Source: Amycolatopsis sulphurea
GTDB taxonomy: Bacteria; Actinomycetota; Actinomycetes; Mycobacteriales; Pseudonocardiaceae
Direction of reading: 5' to 3'
Assembly (NCBI RefSeq): GCF_002564045.1
Contig: NZ_PDJK01000002.1
Coordinates: forward strand, 5,394,001 to 5,458,000
Length of the DNA stretch: 64,000 bases
The notes below the pieces were generated by a model. That model saw only the letters and a program-made list of their open reading frames with translations, had not been told where the DNA came from and made no database searches. Position 1 is the first letter of the stretch, and each line of letters opens with the position of its first letter. A program made the translations under genes and the position numbers. Of the stretch, positions 26,579 through 34,794 are shown one piece after another.

Positions 26579-27456
26579 GTGCGGCTTTCGGAGATCGAGG
26601 ACGAGCCGGCGGACACCGTTGCCGGGCAGGCGGCTGGTGCGGCGGCCCCTCGGCCGGCTCCGGCACGCGACGCGATCGTCACCGTGACCGGGCTGGGCAA
26701 GGTGTTCAAGACGAGCCCGCTGATCGGGCGGACCCGGACCACCGTCGCGCTCGACGACGTCGGGTTCACCATCGCCCGCGGCGAATCACTAGGGCTGATA
26801 GGGGAAACGGGCTCGGGCAAGACCACCATCGCGCGGACTTTGCTGGGGCTCGTCACGCCGGACGCGGGCCGGATCGAGCTGGACGGGATCGACTCGAGCA
26901 ACTACCGCAAGCTCTCGCGCGCGGACCGCAAGTGCGTCCGCCGGTTCGTCCAGGTCGTGTTCCAGGACCCGTACGCTTCGCTCAACCCGGCGCTGCGGAT
27001 CGGCTCGGCCTTGCAGGAGGCGATCGACCAGCGCGGGACGAAGCCGCCGACCCGGCGGCCGAAATCGCCCAGCTGCGCGGCAAAGTCGGCCTCCCCGCCG
27101 AGTACGCGGAGCGGTTGCCGTCCGCGTTGTCGGGCGGGGAGCGGCAACGGGTCGCGATCGCCCGTGCCGTCGCGATGCGGCCCGAAGTCCTGATCTGTGA
27201 CGAACCCGTTGCCGCACTGGACGTTTCGGCGCAGGCGCAGGTGCTGGAACTGCTGCGCGAAATCCGCCGCAGCGAGGGGATGAGCATGCTGTTCATCACC
27301 CACGACCTGGCCGTCGTCCGGTAGATGACCGACCGGGTGCTGGTGCTGTTCCGTGGGAAGGCGGTCGAAACCGGGCACACCGAAGAGGTGCTCGCCGATC
27401 CGCGCGACGACTACACCCGGCGGCTGCTGGCGGCGGTCCCCGGAGGACCGGAATGA
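26579..27456 (+). pseudogene. Oligopeptide-type ABC transporter ATPase, inactivated
   Basis: A DppF/OppF-like ATP-binding subunit. The first frame holds VTVTGLGKVFK, Walker A GETGSGKTTIARTLLGL and the Q-loop VFQDPYASLNPALRIG. A one-base deletion near 27039 moves the homology to another frame with EIAQLRGKVGLP, signature LSGGERQRVAIARA and Walker B EVLICDEPVAALD. An in-frame TAG at 27322 then replaces an expected glutamine (VVR-stop-MTDRVLVLFRG), and the tail ends at 27456. No permease or binding-protein genes adjoin it. It may have been the second half of a fused ATPase. Confidence 0.85.
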
Positions 27457-27464
27457 TGGTGCGC

Positions 27465-27689
27465 CTACTGTTCCAGCGCCGCGCGGTCCTCGGCCAGGGC
27501 TGTCCGTACCTCGGGCAGCAGGAGGTCGCCGGCGTCGACTTCGTGCCGTTCGGCGAGTTCCAGGAGTTCGGCCAGCCGGGCCCGGTGCAGGTAGGCCTCG
27601 TACGGATGCCCGGCCGCCATCGCGGTGACGGTGGCGGCGTGGGCGTCGGTGAGTCCTCGCCGTAGCTCGGCGGCGAAATGGCCCGTCAT
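27465..27689 (-). CDS. 74-residue helical protein, unknown
   Basis: A small hydrophilic protein (TGHFAAELRRGLTDAHAATV, then HPYEAYLHRARLAELLELAERH) predicted to be all helical. Its ATG overlaps the stop of the upstream malic-enzyme-like gene (ATGA), so the pair is probably co-translated. I do not recognise a family. Confidence 0.6.
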   Translation of the reverse strand: MTGHFAAELRRGLTDAHAATVTAMAAGHPYEAYLHRARLAELLELAERHEVDAGDLLLPEVRTALAEDRAALEQ

Positions 27690-28471
27690 GGCGCCGCCAG
27701 CGTGGTCGGTTCGCAGACCGCGAGCACGGCCGCGGCGACCCGATCGGCCAGCACCCGTGCGGCGGTCGCCATCGGCGGCCGGCCGACGGGTTCCACGTCG
27801 GCCAGCGCGGCTGTCGCGGCGAGGCGCACTTCGATGTCGAAGCACGGCCGGGGTGCCTTCGCCGCGGCACGCATGATCCCGGCGACCGCCGCGGACGCAG
27901 TGTGCACGTGGTCCCGGGTCAGCACGGTCAGGCGCGGATCGCCGGTGTCCTCCGGCAGCGCACCGAGCAGGTCGAGCACCACGTCCGCCCCGAAAACGGC
28001 CTGGTGGAGCGGGAACACCGCGGCGTCGCTGAGGTTCCACAGGGCGAGGTCCCGGGTCCCGCCGGCGATCAACAGCGTGGTGACCGCGGGCAGCATGCGC
28101 GCGCCGGCCACCAGGACCCGGGTGTCCTCCGGCGTCCGGCCTCGCCCGGCGAGCACGGACCGCACCGCGGCGGCGAGGGCGATCGCGGTCGCGTCCTGAT
28201 CGGTCAGTACGCAGTGCCCGGCGCCGAGTCCCTGCTGCGCGGTACGGGCTCGCGCGGGCTCGGTGTGCGTCAGCAGGATCGCCGGGTGGTCCCGGGCGAT
28301 CCGCAGCAGCTGCGCGGAATCCACCTTGCCGAGCACGATCGTGCGGGCGGGAATCCCGGCCAGCCCGCTGATCACCTCGACGCAGTCCCGCAGCACCACC
28401 TCGACGTCGTCGCCGGATACGAGCGCGGATCCGTCCGAGACCACGGCGATGGGCTGGCGTTCACCCGGCAT
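27686..28471 (-). CDS. Malic-enzyme-like NAD-binding protein, shortened
   Basis: A 261-residue protein. The stretches IAVVSDGSALVSGDD, HCVLTDQDATAIALAAAVRSVL, DTRVLVAGARMLPAVTTLLIAGG and DLALWNLSDAAVFP parallel the substrate and Rossmann regions of bacterial malic enzymes, but the chain is much shorter and the usual GxGxxG reads VAGARMLP. It may be a non-catalytic or specialised homologue. The ATG at 28471 has GGGAGGA upstream. It overlaps a 74-residue gene downstream. Confidence 0.5.
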   Translation of the reverse strand: MPGERQPIAVVSDGSALVSGDDVEVVLRDCVEVISGLAGIPARTIVLGKVDSAQLLRIARDHPAILLTHTEPARARTAQQGLGAGHCVLTDQDATAIALAAAVRSVLAGRGRTPEDTRVLVAGARMLPAVTTLLIAGGTRDLALWNLSDAAVFPLHQAVFGADVVLDLLGALPEDTGDPRLTVLTRDHVHTASAAVAGIMRAAAKAPRPCFDIEVRLAATAALADVEPVGRPPMATAARVLADRVAAAVLAVCEPTTLAAP

Positions 28472-28658
28472 CGGCAGCTGTCCTCCCTGACTCGACCATG
28501 GTGGCCATGATCTGCGCAGTTAAAGAATTTCGCAAGTGCCGTGTTGTGCGAGTAGGGCCACAGTAAGTCCTCGGGTGGCTACCGGTCGTTGCCCGGCGCG
28601 GTGCGCGATGCGGCCGTTGCCGGTGTGGGGAAAGCCCGGTGCGACCGGGTGTGCGGGG

Positions 28659-29000
28659 TCAGGAACTCCGGGCGGCCGGGCCACGCAGGCCGTCGAGCAG
28701 CTCCATCTGGCCGGACAGCACCTCGGTGAGGATCCGGCGGGCGACGGCGAGCAGCTCGGCGACATCGGGGCTGGTCAGCGTGTAGATCACGCTCGCGCCC
28801 TCCTTGCGGGTGGTGACCAGCCCGGCGCGGCGCAGCACAGCCAGCTGCTGGGACAGGTTGGCCGGTTCGATGCCGACCTCCGGGAGCATCTCGGCGACCG
28901 CGTGTTCCCGCTCGGACAGCAGTTCGAGCACCCGGATACGGGCGGGATGGCCCAAGGTCTTGAAGAACTCTGCCTTAAGCTGGTACAGCGGCCTGCTCAC
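28659..29000 (-). CDS. ArsR-family transcriptional regulator
   Basis: A 113-residue winged-helix repressor. EFFKTLGHPARIRVLELLSE, the recognition-helix region PANLSQQLAVLRRAGLVTTRKEG and IYTLTSPDVAELL are diagnostic. There is no CxC metal-binding motif, so it is probably not a classical arsenic/cadmium sensor. It lies upstream, on the same strand, of the malic-enzyme-like pair, with 187 bases between. Confidence 0.9.
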   Translation of the reverse strand: MSRPLYQLKAEFFKTLGHPARIRVLELLSEREHAVAEMLPEVGIEPANLSQQLAVLRRAGLVTTRKEGASVIYTLTSPDVAELLAVARRILTEVLSGQMELLDGLRGPAARSS

Positions 29001-29072
29001 CGCGCGCTCCCTCCGGATACTCCGTCAGGGCTCACTATTTCAACAGTTGCGAATCTTGGCAAACCCGAAAGA

Positions 29073-29096
29073 GCCCCGCGCCGGGTGGCGCGGGGC
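29073..29096 (-). terminator. Perfect hairpin after the secreted hydrolase gene
   Basis: GCCCCGCGCC, loop GGGT, GGCGCGGGGC, located 19 bases past the stop of the gene at 29115-29861 and before arsR. Confidence 0.65.
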
Positions 29097-29114
29097 CCAG
29101 GTCCGGGTGACTCG

Positions 29115-29861
29115 TTACGGGATCACGCGGTTGCGCAGGTTGTTCGGGTACGGCCCCTCGCCGTGCGCACGCAGTTCGGCGCCGACGTCGAAGGTGTAGA
29201 ACGGGTGCGAGGTGAAGTACCCGTTGAGGTCGGCGATGTTGCCGAGGAAGCAGATCCCGTCCGCGCCGCCCGCCGAACGCGGGCCGTTGCAGAGGGTCAG
29301 CGTCGGGTACTTGAACCCGTCGAGCGGGCGGAGCCCGGCCCCGCCCGGACCGGGCACCGGCAGTTTGCCGATCAGCCCACCGGGGTCGCCGGGCCAGTTG
29401 GACTCGCCGGACTGCCGGCGGCCGTCGGAGAACAGCACGCCCTGGATGTTGCGTCCCGGCGGTTCGGTCTCCAGTACCGTGCCCGCGACGAGCGCTCCGA
29501 GGCTGAATCCGACGATGTACACCTTTGTGTTCAGGTCGCAATTCGACTTGACGTACAGGTTGTACAGCGCGGTGCGCAGATTCGCCACGCCGGCGTCGAC
29601 GTCGGCATAGAGATTGATGTCCTGCTGCGCGTTCGGGAAGGGAATGCGGACGGGGTTTGCGCCATTCGGGGCGAGTTCCGGCTTGAGGAGATTGAACGCG
29701 CCGCCGTCCTGGTAGCCCGGAAGGACGAACATCACCGGCCCGCAGGCGTTCGCCGTTCTCGCGGGCGCGGCCACGGCCGTTCCCCCGGCGGTGAACAGGC
29801 TGCAGAGCACCAGCACCGCCGCCAGCGGCCGCCACCTTCGCTTGAGATCCACTTCGCGCAC
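29115..29861 (-). CDS. Secreted alpha/beta hydrolase (cutinase/PE-PPE-like)
   Basis: A 248-residue exported hydrolase. A Sec signal (LKRRWRPLAAVLVLCSLFTA, cleavage near AVAA-PA) precedes CGPVMFVLPGYQDGG. The nucleophile elbow is VYIVGFSLGALVAG (GxSxG), and a histidine in HPFYTFDVG near the C-terminus may complete the triad. Four cysteines suggest two disulfides. Likely an esterase or lipase acting outside the cell. Confidence 0.75.
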   Translation of the reverse strand: MREVDLKRRWRPLAAVLVLCSLFTAGGTAVAAPARTANACGPVMFVLPGYQDGGAFNLLKPELAPNGANPVRIPFPNAQQDINLYADVDAGVANLRTALYNLYVKSNCDLNTKVYIVGFSLGALVAGTVLETEPPGRNIQGVLFSDGRRQSGESNWPGDPGGLIGKLPVPGPGGAGLRPLDGFKYPTLTLCNGPRSAGGADGICFLGNIADLNGYFTSHPFYTFDVGAELRAHGEGPYPNNLRNRVIP

Positions 29862-29970
29862 TCCGTTTCCTCGTCCGGAAGATCACTGGGATTCTCCGAC
29901 GGTAGGGGAACCGGAGAAAATGTCCAGAGCAGCGCGGCGATCCGGCGTTCGGAGTGCCGGAATGGGGTAG

Positions 29971-30465
29971 TCACGCATTCCGCGCGGCGCGCTCGCGGTC
30001 CAGTTCCTCGATGGCGCTCGGCAGGGTCGTTTCGAAGTCGATGAGCTTGGCCCAGGTCGGCGTGATGACGATGCGGACCATGCCGCGGTAGAGCGAGCGG
30101 ATCTCGGCCTCCCAGGCGGTGCGCTGCTCGGCGGTCATCGTGTAGGTGCCGTTCATCCGCAGGTATTCCCCGGGAATGCCGTCGACCTCGTCGAGTTCCG
30201 CGCGGCCGCGCAGGAGCAGGATCCGCGGCGGGTGCACCTCGGTGTCGATGGTCAGCGCGACGTCCGGATTCACCCGCAGGGCAGGCAGTTTCGGCGCGTT
30301 GGTGGTGGTGCACAGGACGATCCGGCTGCCGTTCCAGGTGAACGCGATCGGCACGCAGCGCGGGGTCCCGTCCACGGCGGTGTAGGCGAGCCGGGTCAGG
30401 TCGCGGGCGAGCAGCTCCCGGCTGAGCGGGCGGTTCAGGATCCCGGCGACCTCTTCGGCGTACAT
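29971..30465 (-). CDS. Pyridoxamine-5'-phosphate-oxidase-fold protein (PPOX/F420 class)
   Basis: A 164-residue split-barrel flavin- or F420-binding protein. LLARDLTRLAYTAVDGTPRC, VPIAFTWNGSRIVLCTTTNA and NPDVALTID are the family's typical strands; ITPTWAKLIDFET closes it. The ATG at 30465 is preceded by GGAGAAA. It lies downstream of the CocE-like hydrolase on the same strand, with about 85 bases between. Confidence 0.85.
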   Translation of the reverse strand: MYAEEVAGILNRPLSRELLARDLTRLAYTAVDGTPRCVPIAFTWNGSRIVLCTTTNAPKLPALRVNPDVALTIDTEVHPPRILLLRGRAELDEVDGIPGEYLRMNGTYTMTAEQRTAWEAEIRSLYRGMVRIVITPTWAKLIDFETTLPSAIEELDRERAARNA

Positions 30466-30550
30466 GGTGTTTCTCCGCCCGGACGGGCTGTGGACACAGC
30501 GGGAACGGCGCGGGCGGGGCGGATTCGACGCCCAGTTTAGGTGAACTGGG

Positions 30551-31999
30551 TCACTCCGGAATGATCGGCAGGTACAGGTGGGAGGCGTGCGCCCCGCCGA
30601 AATGGAGGGTCGCCGTGCGGTCTCGCTTGCGGTCGGCCGGATCGTTATGCGCGAGCCGGCCGAGATTGTCGTCGTCCGCCCGGACCTGCAACCGCAGGCG
30701 CTGGCCGGGTTCCAGCGTGAGCGAGGTCGGCCAGATCTCCACTTCCAGCAACGTCGGCACACCGGGTTCGAGCGGCCTGATCCGTTCGTGGCGATGCCAT
30801 GGGCGGTGCGGCAGGGTGCGCGCGGGATCGAGCTCGCGGTGGGAGGCGCGCAGCCAGCCGAGCGCCATCGGCACCGGGGTGGCGGTACCGCCGGGGCCGA
30901 TCGCGGGGATCCGTTCGCCATCGGCGCGGTACTGATCGAGCTGCACGAAGACGTCCACGTCCTCCGCGGGGGAGGAGATCCACAGCCGGAGCGCGAGCGG
31001 GCCGGTGATCTCGATCCGTTCTGTGGCAAGGAAATCGAAGGCGGCTGGATACGGCTTGCCGCCCTCTTCGGGTGGCTCCCAGCCGAGCCTGTCGTGGCCG
31101 AGATAGAGCCGTTGCCATTGGGTGCGGGGGAGCGGCCAGCCGGCTTCGTCGCGCCACTGCGCGTCGTGGCCGCGGCGGATCGCGAGCCGGACTGGTGGCA
31201 CGCCGTCCATCGCGGCCTCGTCGCCGTCGAGGAAGCGCCGCAGAAACCGCAGCTGGAGTTCTTTGGCCCAGTCCGCGTAGTAGGGATCGACGTGCGAGCC
31301 GACGTGCACCACGAGCCACTTGTGCTCGGACGCGGCACGCTGCCAGCCTTCGATGTTCCCGCGCAGATGCAGGTGGAGGGAGCCCCAGTTGCCCGCGGAC
31401 AGTACCGGGACCCGTACCCGGGACAGGTCTACGGTCCGCTCGCGGTACCAGTCGTCGAGCAGCTCGCGGGAGCGAAGCTCGGCCGGCATGTCCACCGGGT
31501 CCTCGCCGCTCAGCTGCGGGACGAGCTGCCGCTGCCACCAGTCGTCCGTGGCGCTGGTGTGGATGCCGCCCTGGCGTCCCCAGTCACGGTAGAAGTCGGT
31601 GCAGCCCTCCCAGACCACGACTGCGGCCAGATGCGGCGGCTGCAGCGCGGCGACGCGCCAGCCCATCATCGCGTACCAGGAGATGCCGCTGGTGGCGACC
31701 TTCCCGGTCGACCACGGCTGCGCGGCGCACCATTCGATGACGTCGTAGCAGTCCTCGGCGTCGGTGCGGCCGAAGACGTCGAGCCGCCCGCCGGACTTGC
31801 CGCTGCCCCGCGCGTCGGCCCGGACCACCGCGTAACCGCGTTCGGTCCACCACTGCGGATTCGGGGTCTCCCAGACCATGTGCTCGTTCTGGTCGACCAG
31901 TTCGTAGAGCGGGTAACGCTCCGGCCAGTGGACGTCCTTGCCATACGGGCCGATCGACGCGAGCACCGGCACCGGCCGGTCATGATCGGGCCGGAACAC
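30551..31999 (-). CDS. CocE/NonD-family hydrolase, N-terminus cut by a frameshift
   Basis: An X-Pro dipeptidyl-peptidase/cocaine-esterase-type serine hydrolase. The nucleophile is in VATSGISWYAMMGW, an aspartate/histidine region is in HVGSHVDPYYADW, and the C-terminal jelly-roll begins near LALRLWISSPAEDVDVFVQL. The open frame begins MFRPDHDRPVPVLASIGPYG. The natural start is probably at 32058 (MRIDRDVVVP, with ARDGIPLVLDVFRP one base out of frame). The shift near 32026-32034 is a single missing base, either a real mutation or a sequencing error. Confidence 0.82.
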   Translation of the reverse strand: MFRPDHDRPVPVLASIGPYGKDVHWPERYPLYELVDQNEHMVWETPNPQWWTERGYAVVRADARGSGKSGGRLDVFGRTDAEDCYDVIEWCAAQPWSTGKVATSGISWYAMMGWRVAALQPPHLAAVVVWEGCTDFYRDWGRQGGIHTSATDDWWQRQLVPQLSGEDPVDMPAELRSRELLDDWYRERTVDLSRVRVPVLSAGNWGSLHLHLRGNIEGWQRAASEHKWLVVHVGSHVDPYYADWAKELQLRFLRRFLDGDEAAMDGVPPVRLAIRRGHDAQWRDEAGWPLPRTQWQRLYLGHDRLGWEPPEEGGKPYPAAFDFLATERIEITGPLALRLWISSPAEDVDVFVQLDQYRADGERIPAIGPGGTATPVPMALGWLRASHRELDPARTLPHRPWHRHERIRPLEPGVPTLLEVEIWPTSLTLEPGQRLRLQVRADDDNLGRLAHNDPADRKRDRTATLHFGGAHASHLYLPIIPE

Positions 32000-32093
32000 G
32001 TCGAGAACGAGCGGAATGCCGTCTCTGGCGGGACGACCACGTCACGGTCGATGCGCATCGGCTTCCCCCTCGGTCGTGGCCTGAATGCGAACG

Positions 32094-32113
32094 CAGATTA
32101 TCATTCGAATCTG
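32094..32113. promoter_or_regulatory. Operator candidate between the CocE-like gene and tetR
   Basis: CAGATT, 8 bases, AATCTG form a 20-bp dyad in the divergent promoter, 20 bases upstream of the GTG start of the TetR gene. Its size and position suit TetR autoregulation. Confidence 0.5.
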
Positions 32114-32132
32114 GCCGCGGTACAGTCCACCG

Positions 32133-32819
32133 GTGAGCTCGCACGCCGTTCCCGCCTTCCGTCCGCCGCAGCAGGCCCGCAGCCGGATGTCGTTGCGGAA
32201 GGTGCTCGACGCGGCCGAACAGGTGCTGGCCACCGGCGGCCTTGCGGAGTTCACCGTGGCCACGGTCGCCGATCGGGCCGGGGTGTCGGTCGGTGCTATC
32301 TACCGGCGGTTCGCGGGTAAGGAACAGCTGCTGCACGCGGTCAAGGACGAGCTGCTCGGCAGGCTGGAAACCGGTGTGGCGGAGGCACTCCGCGGCGCGG
32401 AGTCCGGAGCGGACGGTGTGCTCGCCGCGTTCGCGCACGCGCTGGCGGGCACCTTCGCCGGCCATGACCGGGTCTTCCCGGAGCTGCTCGGCGGGCAGCG
32501 CGCGGACGCCGTCGAGCGTGGGCTGCGGACCCTCGCCACCGTCCAGGACGCGCTCGCGGACGCGTTGGCGCCTTACCGGCGCGAGATCCGGCGCGCCGAG
32601 CCCGACCGTGCGATCCGGGTGGCCGCCCGGACGATCGCCGGCTCCTGCGTGCACCGCGCGGCCACCTGCCGGTCCTGGCCCGACGGGCTGACCTGGCCCG
32701 GCTGGGCCGACGAGGTCGCAGCGATGGCCGGGGCCTATCTGGGCACGCCGGGCGGCTACGCATTCCGTGGTGCCGGCTCGTCCTCGCGATCGGGGGACGA
32801 TCAGCGGGAAAGCCGATGA
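32133..32819 (+). CDS. TetR-family regulator
   Basis: A 228-residue repressor. The helix-turn-helix spans about residues 18-64 (LRKVLDAAEQVLATGGLAEF, VADRAGVSVGAIYRRFAGKEQLL). The C-terminal domain is divergent. The GTG at 32133 fits the usual distance to the DNA-binding domain; an upstream in-frame start at 32085 would overlap the operator. It is divergent from the CocE-like hydrolase gene, which it may regulate. Confidence 0.87.
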   Translation: MSSHAVPAFRPPQQARSRMSLRKVLDAAEQVLATGGLAEFTVATVADRAGVSVGAIYRRFAGKEQLLHAVKDELLGRLETGVAEALRGAESGADGVLAAFAHALAGTFAGHDRVFPELLGGQRADAVERGLRTLATVQDALADALAPYRREIRRAEPDRAIRVAARTIAGSCVHRAATCRSWPDGLTWPGWADEVAAMAGAYLGTPGGYAFRGAGSSSRSGDDQRESR

Positions 32820-32883
32820 CTCTTGGTCACCGAATCGACGGCCGACCGGGTCACCGAGGTCAGGGTGCGCACCCGCGCTTTGC

Positions 32884-33882
32884 TCACTTGAGCGATTCCC
32901 GCAAAGAATCCTCCCGGGAATCGGTCGTCGGCACATTCATTTCCCGGGTGCGGCGCGCACCGGCATTACCGGGTTCGGGCGGTGTCACCTCGGGCACCGG
33001 GGTGTTCGCCGATTCGGTCCGGCACTGGTGCGCGAGTTCGGTGAACCAGGCCAGGGAATCCTTGCGCGGCAGGGCGACGGCCAGGAGCGCGGCCCAGGAC
33101 TCCTCGTAGAGGGCGAAGGTGTCGTCGGTGGCGCGGGTGACGTTGAGCCGGTCCGGATCCTCGGTGTAGGCGAAATCGGGTACCTCGCCGGGGTCGAAGC
33201 GCAGAATGGTGAAATCGGTGTCGACGTGCGCCGCCGCGGAGAACGGGACGACGCGCAGGTCGATGCTCTCGTGCTGGTGCAGCAATGCGGTCAGATGCTC
33301 GAACTGGTCCCGGGCGACGGCTGGGGCGAGGTGTTTCCGGGTGCGCAGCACGCAGCCTTCGCTGATCAGGAACACGTAGCGTGCGTCCGGGCGGCGGCCG
33401 AAGATCTGCTGCCGGCCCAGCCGTTCGGCGACGCGTTCGGCCACCCGGTCCCGGTCGCGCGAGCGGAACTGCGCGCGCATGTAGTCCTCGCTCTGCAACA
33501 GACCGGGCATGCGTTCCCCGGTCCAGCTCAGCATCTCCACCGCGTCCGCTTCCTGGTAGAGGATCGGCCGGAACCACGAGGGGGCGGCGAAGCGCCGGTC
33601 GGTCCGGCGGCGGCCGGGGGTGCCGGAATGGTTGAGCCGGCGCAGTTCCGCGGCGGTGTCCAGGTCGATGCCCAGCGCCCGGATGATGTTCTCCAGGTCC
33701 GGCTGCGGGGTGCCGGTCTTGCCCGCCTCGATCTTCTGGATCTTGGGCTGGCTGCAGCCGACCTCGGCGGCCAGTTGTTTCTGCGTGACCCCGCGATCCT
33801 CGCGGCAGGCACGGATGCGGATGCCCAGCCGGGTGCGCTGGGTCCGGTCGGACAGCGGGGGACGGCGTGCAGAAGGGATCAC
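32884..33882 (-). CDS. XRE-family regulator with DUF5753 domain
   Basis: A 332-residue protein typical of actinobacteria. The N-terminal Cro/CI helix-turn-helix reads GVTQKQLAAEVGCSQPKIQKIEAG (about residues 31-54). The DUF5753 effector region includes PGLLQSEDYMRAQF and LLHQHESIDLRVVPFSAAAH and YEESWAALLAVALPRKDSL. Such genes pair with DUF397 genes, as here. In streptomycetes pairs of this type influence development and secondary metabolism. Confidence 0.9.
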   Translation of the reverse strand: MIPSARRPPLSDRTQRTRLGIRIRACREDRGVTQKQLAAEVGCSQPKIQKIEAGKTGTPQPDLENIIRALGIDLDTAAELRRLNHSGTPGRRRTDRRFAAPSWFRPILYQEADAVEMLSWTGERMPGLLQSEDYMRAQFRSRDRDRVAERVAERLGRQQIFGRRPDARYVFLISEGCVLRTRKHLAPAVARDQFEHLTALLHQHESIDLRVVPFSAAAHVDTDFTILRFDPGEVPDFAYTEDPDRLNVTRATDDTFALYEESWAALLAVALPRKDSLAWFTELAHQCRTESANTPVPEVTPPEPGNAGARRTREMNVPTTDSREDSLRESLK

Positions 33883-33934
33883 CTGGGCTCCACAACCATT
33901 TCGGGCGGGGTGAGGACCCGATCAGGGTAGTGAA

Positions 33935-33958
33935 CCCGGGCGGCCCGCGCCGCCCGGG
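33935..33958. terminator. Hairpin between the DUF397 and XRE genes
   Basis: CCCGGGCGG, 6 bases, CCGCCCGGG lies between the two same-strand genes, after the DUF397 gene. It may limit read-through into the XRE gene. Confidence 0.45.
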
Positions 33959-34042
33959 CGATTCAATTCCCGACGGTGTTCACCCGTTTACCGGAGTGCG
34001 CTGCGGAATGTGGATCAGGTGTGCACGGAATGTGATGAGACG

Positions 34043-34273
34043 TCAAAAGGCGAACTGCCCCCGCCGGACGGCGCCGGTGAAGGACACCCACTCTTCCCGG
34101 TCGAAGACGAGCACCGGCGAACTGGGCAGCTTGCTGTCCCGGATGCCCACCCGGCCGTCCCGGCCGAATGCCACTTCCACGCAGTTTCCCGAGTTGGTGT
34201 CGCAGGCAGCCGGACGGTGCCAGGCGGCCTCGGGGAAGAGTTCGGCGGTTTCGTTCGGATCGTAGTAGTTCAC
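34043..34273 (-). CDS. DUF397 domain protein
   Basis: A 76-residue partner protein. AAWHRPAACDTNSGNCVEVAF and VGIRDSKLPSSPVLVFDREEW are the family's signature strands. It lies upstream of, and on the same strand as, the XRE gene (160-base gap), whereas the more common order is XRE then DUF397. Confidence 0.92.
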   Translation of the reverse strand: MNYYDPNETAELFPEAAWHRPAACDTNSGNCVEVAFGRDGRVGIRDSKLPSSPVLVFDREEWVSFTGAVRRGQFAF

Positions 34274-34555
34274 GGCTCGCCCCTTGGTGTGTGCGGAACT
34301 GCGGAAATATTCCCGCTCAACCCTGTGCCGGGGGATATTCCACGCGCAAGGTGTGCCGGAATACTACTTGTCAGTAGAATGACAATTCACTCGGACGGGC
34401 AGGGCGGGGGTATTACCGGACAATTCCGTAGCGGATCGGGTTCCGTGCTACCCGGTCCGGTGATTTTCGTGGTGTCTCCCGGTGACGGATTCGGGTAATT
34501 CCCGGCGCCGGATCGTGCGCGCGCCGAATAGCTCCGCCGTGGGGGGCGGTCCGGT

Positions 34556-34728
34556 CAGGGTTCCGGCAAAGTTGGTCGGGGACCCGGCAGCGGGCGATGC
34601 TGAGGTGTGTGCGACCACCTCGTGACGTGCACCGGACCGGTTTCAGGTCTGTGAAGGGGCCCTTCACGGACTCAGAGTCTGTGAAGGGCCCCTTCACGGA
34701 CCTCCACACCGACTTTGCCGACACCCTG
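34556..34728. mobile_element. Palindromic TIR element, complete 173-bp copy
   Basis: The left end CAGGGTTCCGGCAAAGT starts at 34556 and the right end ACTTTGCCGACACCCTG finishes at 34728. A perfect 10-bp direct repeat GCGGTCCGGT flanks it (34546-34555 and 34729-34738). The centre is the palindrome pair at 34651-34667 and 34681-34697. This is the cleanest copy in the window. The rest of the 34274-34794 gap has nothing else except a hairpin at its right end. Confidence 0.88.
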
Positions 34729-34752
34729 GCGGTCCGGTATTCCGGAAAGGGC

Positions 34753-34792
34753 GCACGGGCGGGTCCGGGTGCCGCGCCTGACCCGCCCGTGC
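34753..34792 (-). terminator. 13-bp stem hairpin after the low-complexity gene
   Basis: GCACGGGCGGGTC, 14 bases, GACCCGCCCGTGC, two bases beyond the stop codon at 34795. Confidence 0.65.
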
Positions 34793-34794
34793 GG

